Source: Muribaculaceae bacterium
GTDB taxonomy: Bacteria; Bacteroidota; Bacteroidia; Bacteroidales; Muribaculaceae
Reading direction: 5' to 3'
Length of the DNA stretch: 7,947 bases
NCBI GenBank assembly: GCA_017962285.1
Contig: JAGCVR010000161.1
Location: 1-7,947, forward strand
Below the pieces are notes generated by a model. That model searched no databases. It was given only the letters and a program-made list of their open reading frames with translations, and was not told the DNA's origin. Positions 1-5,735 of this stretch are shown here, piece by piece. The translations under genes and the position numbers were made by a program. Each line of letters opens with the position of its first letter. Position 1 is the first letter of the stretch.

Positions 1-2
1 AT

Positions 3-737
3 TTTGTGGTATCGGTAATTATCATCTCACTTAAACTGATTTCAGGAAGCGGCACAGGTGATTATTCGGCGATGTCTTTTATTCGCATGGTCTACATGCC
101 CGAAGCAGCGGCATTCCTCTGGTTCATCTACACGCTGTTTACGTTCTTTGCCATTGTGGGGCTTTGCCAAAAACGTTGGCAGAGAGTGGCATTGCTGTTT
201 CTATCTATTGTTATCGCTGCTTTGCCCAAGATTGAGACCTCTTTGTTTTGCATCAACAACTTTCAATATGGATTCGTTTATTTTATGCTGGGGGTGTTTA
301 TCGCTGATTATTGTTTGCTGCAAAAATTTCTTTCACGATCAGCTCTTATTATTTCACTGATTCTGTTTGTCTCAGGCGAGATTTATTACCTCAGTGGAGA
401 TCCAATAGAATTCTATTTCAGGACTTTGCCACTTCCTGGTATTGTGCTGACACTCAGCCTGTGTCACGCCATTGAACGGCATTATCTTTCGTTCACTCGT
501 GCATGCATTCTGATGGCACCGGCAGTATATGTGATTTATTTCTTCCACACTACTGTGGAAGGAGCGATGAAGGTGGTGATTGGTAAACTTGAGACCATAC
601 TTCCGGCAAACGATGGTCTATTCTTGGCTGAGGCCATTATCTCCATTACACTTGCCATTGTCATTCCTCTGCTTCTATATCACTTGGTGCTAAAGCGATA
701 CAAGTTGCTCCGCTTTCTGTTTGGGCTCACTTCATAA
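3..737 (+). CDS. Acyltransferase-3-type membrane protein, C-terminal part (5' end cut by window edge)
   Basis: This is the C-terminal part of a polytopic inner-membrane protein; the reading frame is open to the left edge, so the true start lies outside the window. About 244 residues are visible, against roughly 330-380 for a typical acyltransferase-3 (OafA/NodX-like) protein. Hydrophobic segments follow one another: the first residues, an LWFIYTLF segment near residue 40, then LLFLSIVIAAL, FVYFMLGVFIADY, LIISLILFVSG, a segment containing VYVIYFFHTTVE, and a final LAIVIPLLLYHLVL, followed by a basic tail. The WFIYTLF and YVIYFFHTTVE segments resemble conserved helices of the acyltransferase-3 family, which transfers acyl groups such as acetyl to cell-surface sugars. 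The catalytic N-terminal His/Arg region is missing, so neither substrate nor activity can be judged. The family call rests on these segments and overall topology; another multi-pass membrane protein is possible. Confidence 0.6.
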   Translation, partial: FVVSVIIISLKLISGSGTGDYSAMSFIRMVYMPEAAAFLWFIYTLFTFFAIVGLCQKRWQRVALLFLSIVIAALPKIETSLFCINNFQYGFVYFMLGVFIADYCLLQKFLSRSALIISLILFVSGEIYYLSGDPIEFYFRTLPLPGIVLTLSLCHAIERHYLSFTRACILMAPAVYVIYFFHTTVEGAMKVVIGKLETILPANDGLFLAEAIISITLAIVIPLLLYHLVLKRYKLLRFLFGLTS

Positions 738-762
738 CTCATCTTGCTTTTCGAGACTTCGC

Positions 763-786
763 GTTTCTTCTATAGAAACATTTTTT
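763..786 (+). terminator. Weak intrinsic terminator after the acyltransferase gene
   Basis: GTTTCT (763-768) and AGAAAC (774-779) form a perfect 6-bp inverted repeat with a 5-nt loop (TCTAT), followed by A and six T residues (781-786). It lies 25 bp after the acyltransferase stop codon. The stem has only two G-C pairs, so it may be leaky. Its T-run is also the -33 region of the next promoter. Confidence 0.5.
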
Positions 787-815
787 GGTTTTATCGCAAA
801 AAATGCGTATTTTTG
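784..815 (+). promoter_or_regulatory. Bacteroidota-type promoter of the cardiolipin synthase gene
   Basis: A -33 TTTG (784-787) and a -7 TATTTTTG (808-815, a perfect TAnnTTTG) are separated by 20 bp, the usual spacing for the Bacteroidota primary sigma factor. Transcription would begin near 820-823, giving a leader of about 48 nt to the ATG at 870. Confidence 0.6.
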
Positions 816-869
816 CTTGCTGACTAATAAGTTAAGGTTGATATCTCAACTTTGCTTTCAAACAAGAGA

Positions 870-2321
870 ATGCTCGCAGAAGTGTTTCCATATTCCCACG
901 TGGTGTTCGTAGCCCTCACCATAATCTATGCCCTCACTATCGTGAGTGCCATCGGTGTGGTGATTTCCGAAAACCGCAACCCCGTCAAGACACTGGCGTG
1001 GGTTACTGTACTTCTGCTTCTGCCCATAGTGGGATTCCTTTTCTACACATTTTTCGGGCGAAGTCTGAAAAACACACTGATTATCAGTCGCAAGAACAAA
1101 CTGCTTCTCAAGAACGAGACAGAATTCGACCACACCACCGTAAACCCATCCGAACTAAGCGACGACAACCGACAGCTGGTGGCACTTGCAAACTCGCTTG
1201 TGGAACCACATCTGTTCGGAAACAACGCCATCAGCATCTTCACCAATGGCGAGGACAAATTCAATGCGCTGAAAGAAGATCTGCTAAGTGCAAAGCATTA
1301 CATTCACATCCAATACTACATTTTTGAGAATGACAACATAGGCCATCAAATCAGCGACATACTAACCAAGAAGGCCCAGAAGGGCGTCAAGGTACGATTC
1401 ATCTACGACCATGTGGGTTCTTGGCACATCGACATGTCGTTCATTAAAAAACTCCGTCGTGCGGGTGTGGAGATTTATCCTTTCCTGCGCGTGACATTCC
1501 CTGAATTCGCCAATCGCATCAACTGGCGGAATCACCGCAAAATAATCGTTATCGACGGACATGTGGGCTACATCGGCGGCATGAACATTGCCGACCGATA
1601 CGTCACCCCGACAAAGGAATGGCCTCTACCCTGGCGCGACACTCACCTGCGAATCACGGGCAACGCTTTGGCTGTCATGCAGTATACATTTGCCGTGGAC
1701 TGGAACTTTATGCGCCGCGAACTCATAACCGGCAAAATTGAATCTTTTGAAAAGACCGACGACGAAGACGGGAACAATATCATTCAAATCGTCTCAAGCG
1801 GACCCACCGGAAACTGGAGCAACCTTTCCCTCATCTTCCTAAAGGCCATTAGCCAGGCAAAGCAGCGGGTTCTCATTCAGACGCCGTATTTCCTGCCTAA
1901 CGACAGTCTGCTCAAAGCATTGCAGGCCTCGGCACTCTCGGGCGTTGACGTACGCATAATGATACCGCTGAAGCCCGACTCACGTCTGCTCCGCTACGCA
2001 TCGCTGTCGTACGTGAAAGAATGTCTTGAAGCCGGAGTAAGAATCTATCTCTACCGCCCCACCATGCTTCACGCTAAATGCGTAATCGTTGACGACGACT
2101 TCGTATCAACCGGTTCCACAAACTTCGACTTCCGCAGTTTTGAGCACAATTTCGAGTGCAATGCCCTCATTTACGGCACTGCTTTCAACGCCCGGATGCG
2201 AGCCATCTTCGATGACGACATTGCCCAGTGCGACGAAATCACCCTTGAACAATGGCAACAACGCCCCATGTGGCGCAAAGCCGCCGAATCGCTCGCCCGC
2301 CTCATGGGTCCCCTGCTGTAA
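870..2321 (+). CDS. cls: Cardiolipin synthase (phospholipase D superfamily)
   Basis: This is a complete 483-residue membrane enzyme that makes cardiolipin, in the usual bacterial reaction by joining two phosphatidylglycerol molecules and releasing glycerol. Two membrane helices lie at the N-terminus (about residues 9-31 and 41-62). Two phospholipase D domains follow, each with the signature H-x-K-x4-D: H222/K224/D229 within HRKIIVID, followed by GYIGGMNIADRY, and H401/K403/D408 within HAKCVIVD, followed by the GSTNFDFRS segment. Length and domain order match the family (about 480 residues). I chose the ATG at 870; an in-frame TTG at 852 would add six residues but is a poorer start. The gene has its own promoter at 784-815 and is followed about 100 bp later by the toxin-antitoxin pair, so it is probably transcribed alone. 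Its head-group substrate cannot be read from sequence, but both active-site halves are intact. Confidence 0.95.
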   Translation: MLAEVFPYSHVVFVALTIIYALTIVSAIGVVISENRNPVKTLAWVTVLLLLPIVGFLFYTFFGRSLKNTLIISRKNKLLLKNETEFDHTTVNPSELSDDNRQLVALANSLVEPHLFGNNAISIFTNGEDKFNALKEDLLSAKHYIHIQYYIFENDNIGHQISDILTKKAQKGVKVRFIYDHVGSWHIDMSFIKKLRRAGVEIYPFLRVTFPEFANRINWRNHRKIIVIDGHVGYIGGMNIADRYVTPTKEWPLPWRDTHLRITGNALAVMQYTFAVDWNFMRRELITGKIESFEKTDDEDGNNIIQIVSSGPTGNWSNLSLIFLKAISQAKQRVLIQTPYFLPNDSLLKALQASALSGVDVRIMIPLKPDSRLLRYASLSYVKECLEAGVRIYLYRPTMLHAKCVIVDDDFVSTGSTNFDFRSFEHNFECNALIYGTAFNARMRAIFDDDIAQCDEITLEQWQQRPMWRKAAESLARLMGPLL

Positions 2322-2360
2322 ACCATCGAGACGAAAAATAAAGAAAAACCAATTCACTTT

Positions 2361-2396
2361 TTTTGCGAATTTAAAAATTTATACTTAATTTTGCGA
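2361..2396 (+). repeat. Pair of TTTTGCGA direct repeats spanning the higBA promoter
   Basis: The 8-base word TTTTGCGA occurs at 2361-2368 and again at 2389-2396, 28 bp apart. The copies cover the -33 and -7 elements and extend each by the same downstream bases (CGA). TTTG is expected in both elements; the shared CGA extension is not. This may be an antitoxin operator or chance. Confidence 0.4.
2362..2393 (+). promoter_or_regulatory. Bacteroidota-type promoter of the higBA pair
   Basis: A -33 TTTG (2362-2365) and a -7 TAATTTTG (2386-2393, perfect TAnnTTTG) are spaced by 20 bp. The predicted transcript starts near 2398-2401, only about 20 nt before the toxin start at 2419. The spacer carries a small AT palindrome (AATTT-AA-AAATT, 2368-2379), and HigA-type antitoxins usually bind in or next to their own promoter. 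Confidence 0.65.
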
Positions 2397-2418
2397 CGAA
2401 CTCTAAACGATTCTTGTT

Positions 2419-2736
2419 GTGGATATTATTTTTGATAAAGAATTTTTATCTGAATTGTACTATAACGGCAAGTGCAATGACAAGAAACATCGCTATCAAC
2501 AGAGCATAGTGAAACGATATATTCGAGTCGTTGATATTTTGGAGTCCGTTAACAGCACAGAAGACCTTTATCGATTTCATGCGCTTAATTATGAAGTACT
2601 TGTTGGAGATTTAAAGGGTCTTGAATCGGTAAGAGTGGGTGATAAATACCGATTGATTTTCAAGACGACAAAGACTGATACAACTCCCATTATAACAATA
2701 TGCAACATTCAAGATTTGACAAATCATTATAAATAG
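2419..2736 (+). CDS. higB: HigB-like toxin of the RelE/ParE superfamily
   Basis: This 105-residue protein resembles the HigB/RelE-ParE toxins, typically ribosome-dependent mRNA endonucleases that are held inactive by the antitoxin. Recognisable segments are the N-terminal MDIIFDKEFL, a basic helical region (DKKHRYQQSIVKRY, 21-34), YRFHALNYEVL (51-61), the core strand SVRVGDKYRLIF (70-81), and the C-terminal CNIQDLTNHYK (95-105). Conserved basic and His residues (H54, R72, H103) could serve catalysis or RNA binding, but this is inferred. I chose the GTG at 2419 because it gives the typical MDII start; no in-frame ATG lies nearby upstream, and the predicted transcript begins only about 20 nt earlier. 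The antitoxin gene follows after 10 bp, the toxin-first order typical of higBA. Its GC content is about 34% by hand count, well below its neighbours, which suggests recent transfer. Confidence 0.85.
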   Translation: MDIIFDKEFLSELYYNGKCNDKKHRYQQSIVKRYIRVVDILESVNSTEDLYRFHALNYEVLVGDLKGLESVRVGDKYRLIFKTTKTDTTPIITICNIQDLTNHYK

Positions 2737-2746
2737 ACTCACTACT

Positions 2747-3058
2747 ATGGCAAAATTAGGATATGCAGCAATACCCACCCACCCGGGCGAGGTGGTGAAA
2801 GATGAACTGGAGGCGCGTAACATCACTCAAAAAGATTTAGCTCGCGCCATAGGCATTTCGTGTTCGGTGCTCAACGAGATTCTCAATGCCCGACGACCCA
2901 TCACAGCAAAAACAGCACTACTTTTTGAGGCCGCACTTGACATCCCTGCCGTTGCCCTGATGAATATCCAGACCAAATTTAATCTTCACCAAGCCAGAGA
3001 AAACCATGACATGGGCAGCCTCTTGACCAGAATCCGCAAGGCAGTCGCCCTGTGGTGA
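2747..3058 (+). CDS. higA: HigA-family antitoxin, XRE-type helix-turn-helix
   Basis: This 103-residue protein is the likely antitoxin for the toxin encoded 10 bp upstream. HigA proteins bind their toxin partner and repress the shared promoter as a dimer. The N-terminal IPTHPGEVVKDELEARNITQ (about residues 9-28) is a hallmark of the HigA family. The helix-turn-helix covers about residues 28-49: TQKDLARAIGI as the first helix and turn, then SCSVLNEILNARR containing the recognition helix. A conserved segment follows (ITAKTALLFEAALDIPAVALMNIQTKFNL, residues 52-80). The C-terminal tail (LLTRIRKAVALW) is basic and hydrophobic. GC content is about 51%, like the surrounding chromosome and unlike its toxin. 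A hairpin overlaps its stop codon, and a strong terminator lies about 30 bp further on. The family call is secure; activity against this particular toxin is inferred from position. Confidence 0.9.
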   Translation: MAKLGYAAIPTHPGEVVKDELEARNITQKDLARAIGISCSVLNEILNARRPITAKTALLFEAALDIPAVALMNIQTKFNLHQARENHDMGSLLTRIRKAVALW

Positions 3059-3077
3059 TTTGGTTTATTTTACCACA
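3051..3077 (+). other. Inverted repeat overlapping the higA stop codon
   Basis: TGTGGT (3051-3056) and ACCACA (3072-3077) are perfect complements. Two more inner pairs (G3057-T3071 wobble, A3058-T3070) give an 8-pair stem with an 11-nt loop. It has no T-run after it, so it is not a terminator by itself; it could protect the mRNA 3' end, pause polymerase before the next hairpin, or be chance. Confidence 0.3.
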
Positions 3078-3085
3078 TTGCGGTT

Positions 3086-3126
3086 AAAAAAAGAGCGGGA
3101 TTTGCTTTATAATTCCGCTCGTTTTT
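3086..3126 (+). terminator. Strong intrinsic terminator after higBA (possibly bidirectional)
   Basis: GAGCGGGA (3093-3100) pairs with TTCCGCTC (3113-3120) over 8 bp with one G-T wobble, around a 12-nt loop. Five T residues (3122-3126) follow after a single G, and seven A residues (3086-3092) precede it, so the hairpin could also terminate transcription from the other strand. It separates higBA from the lplA-gcv operon. Confidence 0.8.
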
Positions 3127-3136
3127 CGTAACTTTG
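3106..3136 (+). promoter_or_regulatory. Promoter of the lplA-gcv operon
   Basis: A perfect -7 element TAACTTTG (3129-3136) places transcription start near 3141-3144, about 16 nt before the lplA ATG. The -33 is weak: TTTA at 3106-3109 with a 19-bp spacer, or TTTG at 3101-3104 with too long a spacer (24 bp). The -33 falls in the loop of the preceding terminator. A weak -33 could mean dependence on an activator, but this is inferred. Confidence 0.55.
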
Positions 3137-3158
3137 TAGATAAGTGAAAACAATATAG

Positions 3159-4133
3159 ATGAATTACCTTCAATTACCTGAAAATGAGCAACATATTCTC
3201 CCATTCTACTTAGCCATGGAAGAATATGCCACACGGCTCGCCATGAGCGACGACGTGTTTTTCATGTGGCAAGTGACGCCCACGGTAATATTTGGGCGGA
3301 ATCAGGTAATTCAGAACGAGGTGAACATTGACTTCTGCCGCAGTCAAGGCATAGCCATGTATCGGCGCAAAAGCGGTGGAGGCTGCGTCTTTGCCGATGA
3401 AAACAACGTGATGATGAGCTACATCACCCGTTCAAGCAACGTGGACCATACTTTTGCCCGCTACACACGATCAGTTGTCGACATGCTCAGAACGCTCGGA
3501 CTAAATGCCGACGACAATAACCGGAACGACATCCTTATAGACGGCAGGAAAGTGAGTGGAAACGCTTTCTATCACACTAACGGTTGCAGCATCGTTCACG
3601 GCACCATGCTCTATGATGCCGACACCACCCTGATGGCATCCGCTCTGTCGCCATCGAGAGAAAAACTCGCTGCAAAAGGCATTGCTTCCGTTCAATCGCG
3701 AATCACCACACTACACGAACACACCGACATGAGCCTTGAGCAATTCAAAGACTACGCCCGGAAGCATCTTTGTGAGTCAAGCATCACCCTCACTGCCACC
3801 GATGTGGAAAAAATCCACGAAATAGAGAAAACCTATCTGGAGCAGGATTTCATCTTCGGGAGCAATCCTCCATTCTCCATCAGAAAGCACAAGTATCTGG
3901 ATGGCGTGGGCGAAGTGGAGGTGCGGCTCGACGTGAAACACAACAAAATCAAACGCGTTGCGATAATGGGCGATTTCTTTGCGTTAGGCAATGTGGAGCA
4001 GGAAATTGAGCAACGCCTTGCAGGCACTGAGTTCGACAACAATGCAGTTTGCGAAGCTTTGCAGACGGTGGACTGCTCGAAGATAATACTTAATCTCAAT
4101 ACAGAACAATTAATCAATTTAATAACGGAATAA
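3159..4133 (+). CDS. lplA: Lipoate-protein ligase A
   Basis: This complete 324-residue cytoplasmic enzyme activates free lipoate with ATP to lipoyl-AMP and transfers it to a lysine of lipoyl domains. The N-terminal catalytic domain carries the ligase signature RRKSGGGCVFADENN (residues 69-83) and GRKVSGNAFY (129-138), where K131 corresponds to the conserved lipoyl-AMP-binding lysine. A later VQSRITTL segment (178-185) is also typical. The C-terminal part (about 213-324, including the DGVGEVEVRLDVKHNKIKRV stretch) is the accessory domain of two-domain LplA proteins. The ATG at 3159 gives the usual N-terminus MNYLQLPENEQHILPFYLAMEE. The gene is first in an operon; gcvT starts 17 bp after its stop, so its most probable substrate is the GcvH encoded third, although other lipoyl proteins in the cell could also be served. 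An octanoyltransferase-like role cannot be excluded by sequence alone but is less likely. Confidence 0.92.
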   Translation: MNYLQLPENEQHILPFYLAMEEYATRLAMSDDVFFMWQVTPTVIFGRNQVIQNEVNIDFCRSQGIAMYRRKSGGGCVFADENNVMMSYITRSSNVDHTFARYTRSVVDMLRTLGLNADDNNRNDILIDGRKVSGNAFYHTNGCSIVHGTMLYDADTTLMASALSPSREKLAAKGIASVQSRITTLHEHTDMSLEQFKDYARKHLCESSITLTATDVEKIHEIEKTYLEQDFIFGSNPPFSIRKHKYLDGVGEVEVRLDVKHNKIKRVAIMGDFFALGNVEQEIEQRLAGTEFDNNAVCEALQTVDCSKIILNLNTEQLINLITE

Positions 4134-4150
4134 TCATTTCTACAAAAACT

Positions 4151-5251
4151 ATGAACGAACTTAAAATCACCTGCCTGCACGACAAACATACGGCACTGGG
4201 AGCTTTGATGAGCCCATTCGGCGGATTCGACATGCCAATACAGTATGCCGACATCGTAACCGAGCACAATGCTGTGCGCAACTGTGTGGGCGTTTTCGAC
4301 GTGTCTCACATGGGTGAAGTGCGCATCACCGGCACAGATGCTGAACGTTTTGTCAATCACATTTTCACCAACGACATTGCCGGCGCAGAATACGGCAAGA
4401 TATTCTACGGCATGATGCTCTACCCCGACGGCGGCACTGTGGACGACCTGCTGGTGTATAAAATGGGGGAAAACGATTTCTTCCTTGTAATCAATGCTGC
4501 AAACATCGACAAGGACGTGGCATGGATCCGCGAGCAAGCCGCCACATTCAGCGTCACCGTTGACCACCAGAGCGACCACTACGGACAGATTGCCGTTCAG
4601 GGTCCACAAGCCGAAGCCACTCTTGAAAAAGTGCTGAACATCCCATGCGCAGAACTCGCATTCTACACTTTCAAGGAAATCGACATCGACGGTGACCATG
4701 TGATAGTGAGCCGCACAGGCTATACCGGCGAAGATGGATTTGAAATCTATGCCAGCCACGACACCATCCGCACCATGTGGGACAAGTTGATTGAAGCCGG
4801 TGTACAGCCATGCGGACTGGGTTGCCGCGACACCCTGCGCTTCGAAGTGGGACTGCCTCTCTATGGAGATGAACTTAGCGAGGACATTTCGCCCATTATG
4901 GCAGGACTTGGATTCTTCGTAAAACTTGAAAAAGACGATTTCATAGGTAAGGATGCCGTGGCACGTCAGAAAGCAGAGGGCGTTGCCCGCAAACTCGTGG
5001 GTCTGGAACTTGCTGACAAGGCCATCCCACGTCACGGCTACGAAGTGGTTACCGCCACCGACGATGAAAAAGTAGTGGGCGTGGTTACTACTGGATACCA
5101 CGGCATTTCGGTCGACAAGAGCATTGCCATGGCACTGGTGGATGCAGAATATGCTGTACTCGACACGCCACTGCGCATTCACATCCGAAAGAAGTTTTTC
5201 CCCGCTACTGTGGTAAAGAAAAAATTCTTCAAGAAGAGCTACAAGAAATAA
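4151..5251 (+). CDS. gcvT: Aminomethyltransferase (glycine cleavage system T-protein)
   Basis: This complete 366-residue enzyme takes the aminomethyl group carried on lipoyl-GcvH, releases ammonia and forms 5,10-methylenetetrahydrofolate. Family landmarks in order are FGGFDMPIQY (23-32), GVFDVSHMGEVRITG (47-61), YPDGGTVDDLLVY (91-103, with the D98-D99 pair in the position of the family's catalytic aspartate), VSRTGYTGEDGFEIY (186-200), GLGCRDTLRFEVGLPLYGDE (222-241), and a C-terminal domain containing GVVTTGYHGIS and IAMALV. Length matches the family (about 360). The start ATG follows lplA by 17 bp, preceded by an A-rich stretch and not by a clear Shine-Dalgarno sequence, as is usual in Bacteroidota. 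No promoter is visible in that gap, so it is co-transcribed with lplA. The C-terminus is strongly basic (KKKFFKKSYKK). All key family segments are present, so the enzyme should be active. Confidence 0.97.
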   Translation: MNELKITCLHDKHTALGALMSPFGGFDMPIQYADIVTEHNAVRNCVGVFDVSHMGEVRITGTDAERFVNHIFTNDIAGAEYGKIFYGMMLYPDGGTVDDLLVYKMGENDFFLVINAANIDKDVAWIREQAATFSVTVDHQSDHYGQIAVQGPQAEATLEKVLNIPCAELAFYTFKEIDIDGDHVIVSRTGYTGEDGFEIYASHDTIRTMWDKLIEAGVQPCGLGCRDTLRFEVGLPLYGDELSEDISPIMAGLGFFVKLEKDDFIGKDAVARQKAEGVARKLVGLELADKAIPRHGYEVVTATDDEKVVGVVTTGYHGISVDKSIAMALVDAEYAVLDTPLRIHIRKKFFPATVVKKKFFKKSYKK

Positions 5252-5314
5252 ACTTGCGAACAACAATCAGAAAACAACAAAATAATCAAATAACTACATT
5301 AAAACTTTTTTATT

Positions 5315-5695
5315 ATGAGTAAAATTATCGACGGCTTGTTCTACAGCGAATCTCACGAATATGTGAAAGTGGAAGGTAACATTGGTTACATCGGTATCAC
5401 CGACTATGCACAGCACGAACTGGGAAATGTTGTCTATGTGGATATGCCCGAAGTGGACGACGAAGTGACAGCAGGAGAAGAATTTGGCGCTGTGGAAAGC
5501 GTGAAAGCCGCAAGCGACCTCAACAGTCCTGTGAGCGGTGTGGTTCTCGCCGTGAACGAAGCTCTTGAAGATGAGCCGGGACTCATCAACAAAGACCCCT
5601 ACGCTAACTGGATTATCAAGGTTGAACTCAGCGCCCCCGCAGAACTCGACGACCTGATGACATCGGGCACATATCAGGAGTACATCGGCGAATAA
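5315..5695 (+). CDS. gcvH: Glycine cleavage system H-protein (lipoyl carrier)
   Basis: This 126-residue protein shuttles the aminomethyl intermediate between the P- and T-proteins on a swinging lipoyl arm. The lipoylation motif is EFGAVESVKAASDLNSPVSG (residues 56-75), with the modified lysine at K64. Other family landmarks are SHEYVKVEGNIGYIGITDYA (13-32), LGNVVYVDMP (36-45), and the C-terminal EPGLINKDPYANWIIKVEL. Length is typical (125-130). The gap to gcvT is 63 bp and very A-rich, ending in a run of T bases just before the ATG; no TAnnTTTG promoter or hairpin is seen there, so it is probably a translation leader within the operon. The gene lies two positions after lplA, which encodes the enzyme likely to lipoylate it when lipoate is taken up from outside. 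gcvPA follows after 40 bp. Confidence 0.97.
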   Translation: MSKIIDGLFYSESHEYVKVEGNIGYIGITDYAQHELGNVVYVDMPEVDDEVTAGEEFGAVESVKAASDLNSPVSGVVLAVNEALEDEPGLINKDPYANWIIKVELSAPAELDDLMTSGTYQEYIGE

Positions 5696-5735
5696 TCATT
5701 CACCGAAACGCCAAATTGATTTTTAACGAACGGTT

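Noticed and set aside
847..854. CAACTTTG as an alternative -7 element for cls
   Set aside because: It has one mismatch to TAnnTTTG, no -33 at proper spacing and would start transcription at the ATG; the 784-815 promoter is better.
852..869. TTG start giving cls six extra residues
   Set aside because: The ATG at 870 is a better start codon and leaves the usual short N-terminus before the first membrane helix.
721..912. Small 63-codon plus-strand frame bridging the acyltransferase and cls genes
   Set aside because: It runs through the terminator and the cls promoter and into the cls coding region in another frame; its translation shows no domain.
2339..2364. A-run and T-run between cls and higB as a cls terminator
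   Set aside because: The stem would be only A-T pairs around a loop of about 9 nt, too weak to call; the T-run is better explained as the -33 region of the higBA promoter.
3059..3158. Glycine riboswitch or other structured leader upstream of lplA-gcv
   Set aside because: The predicted leader from the -7 element to the ATG is only about 16 nt, too short for a riboswitch, and the upstream hairpin is an ordinary terminator.
3833..5266. A 477-codon open frame on the minus strand opposite lplA and gcvT
   Set aside because: It lies almost wholly antisense to two clearly identified enzymes. Its translation is rich in Cys, His and Phe without any domain I recognise, and no promoter or leader is evident. 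Long antisense frames are common opposite genes of this composition.
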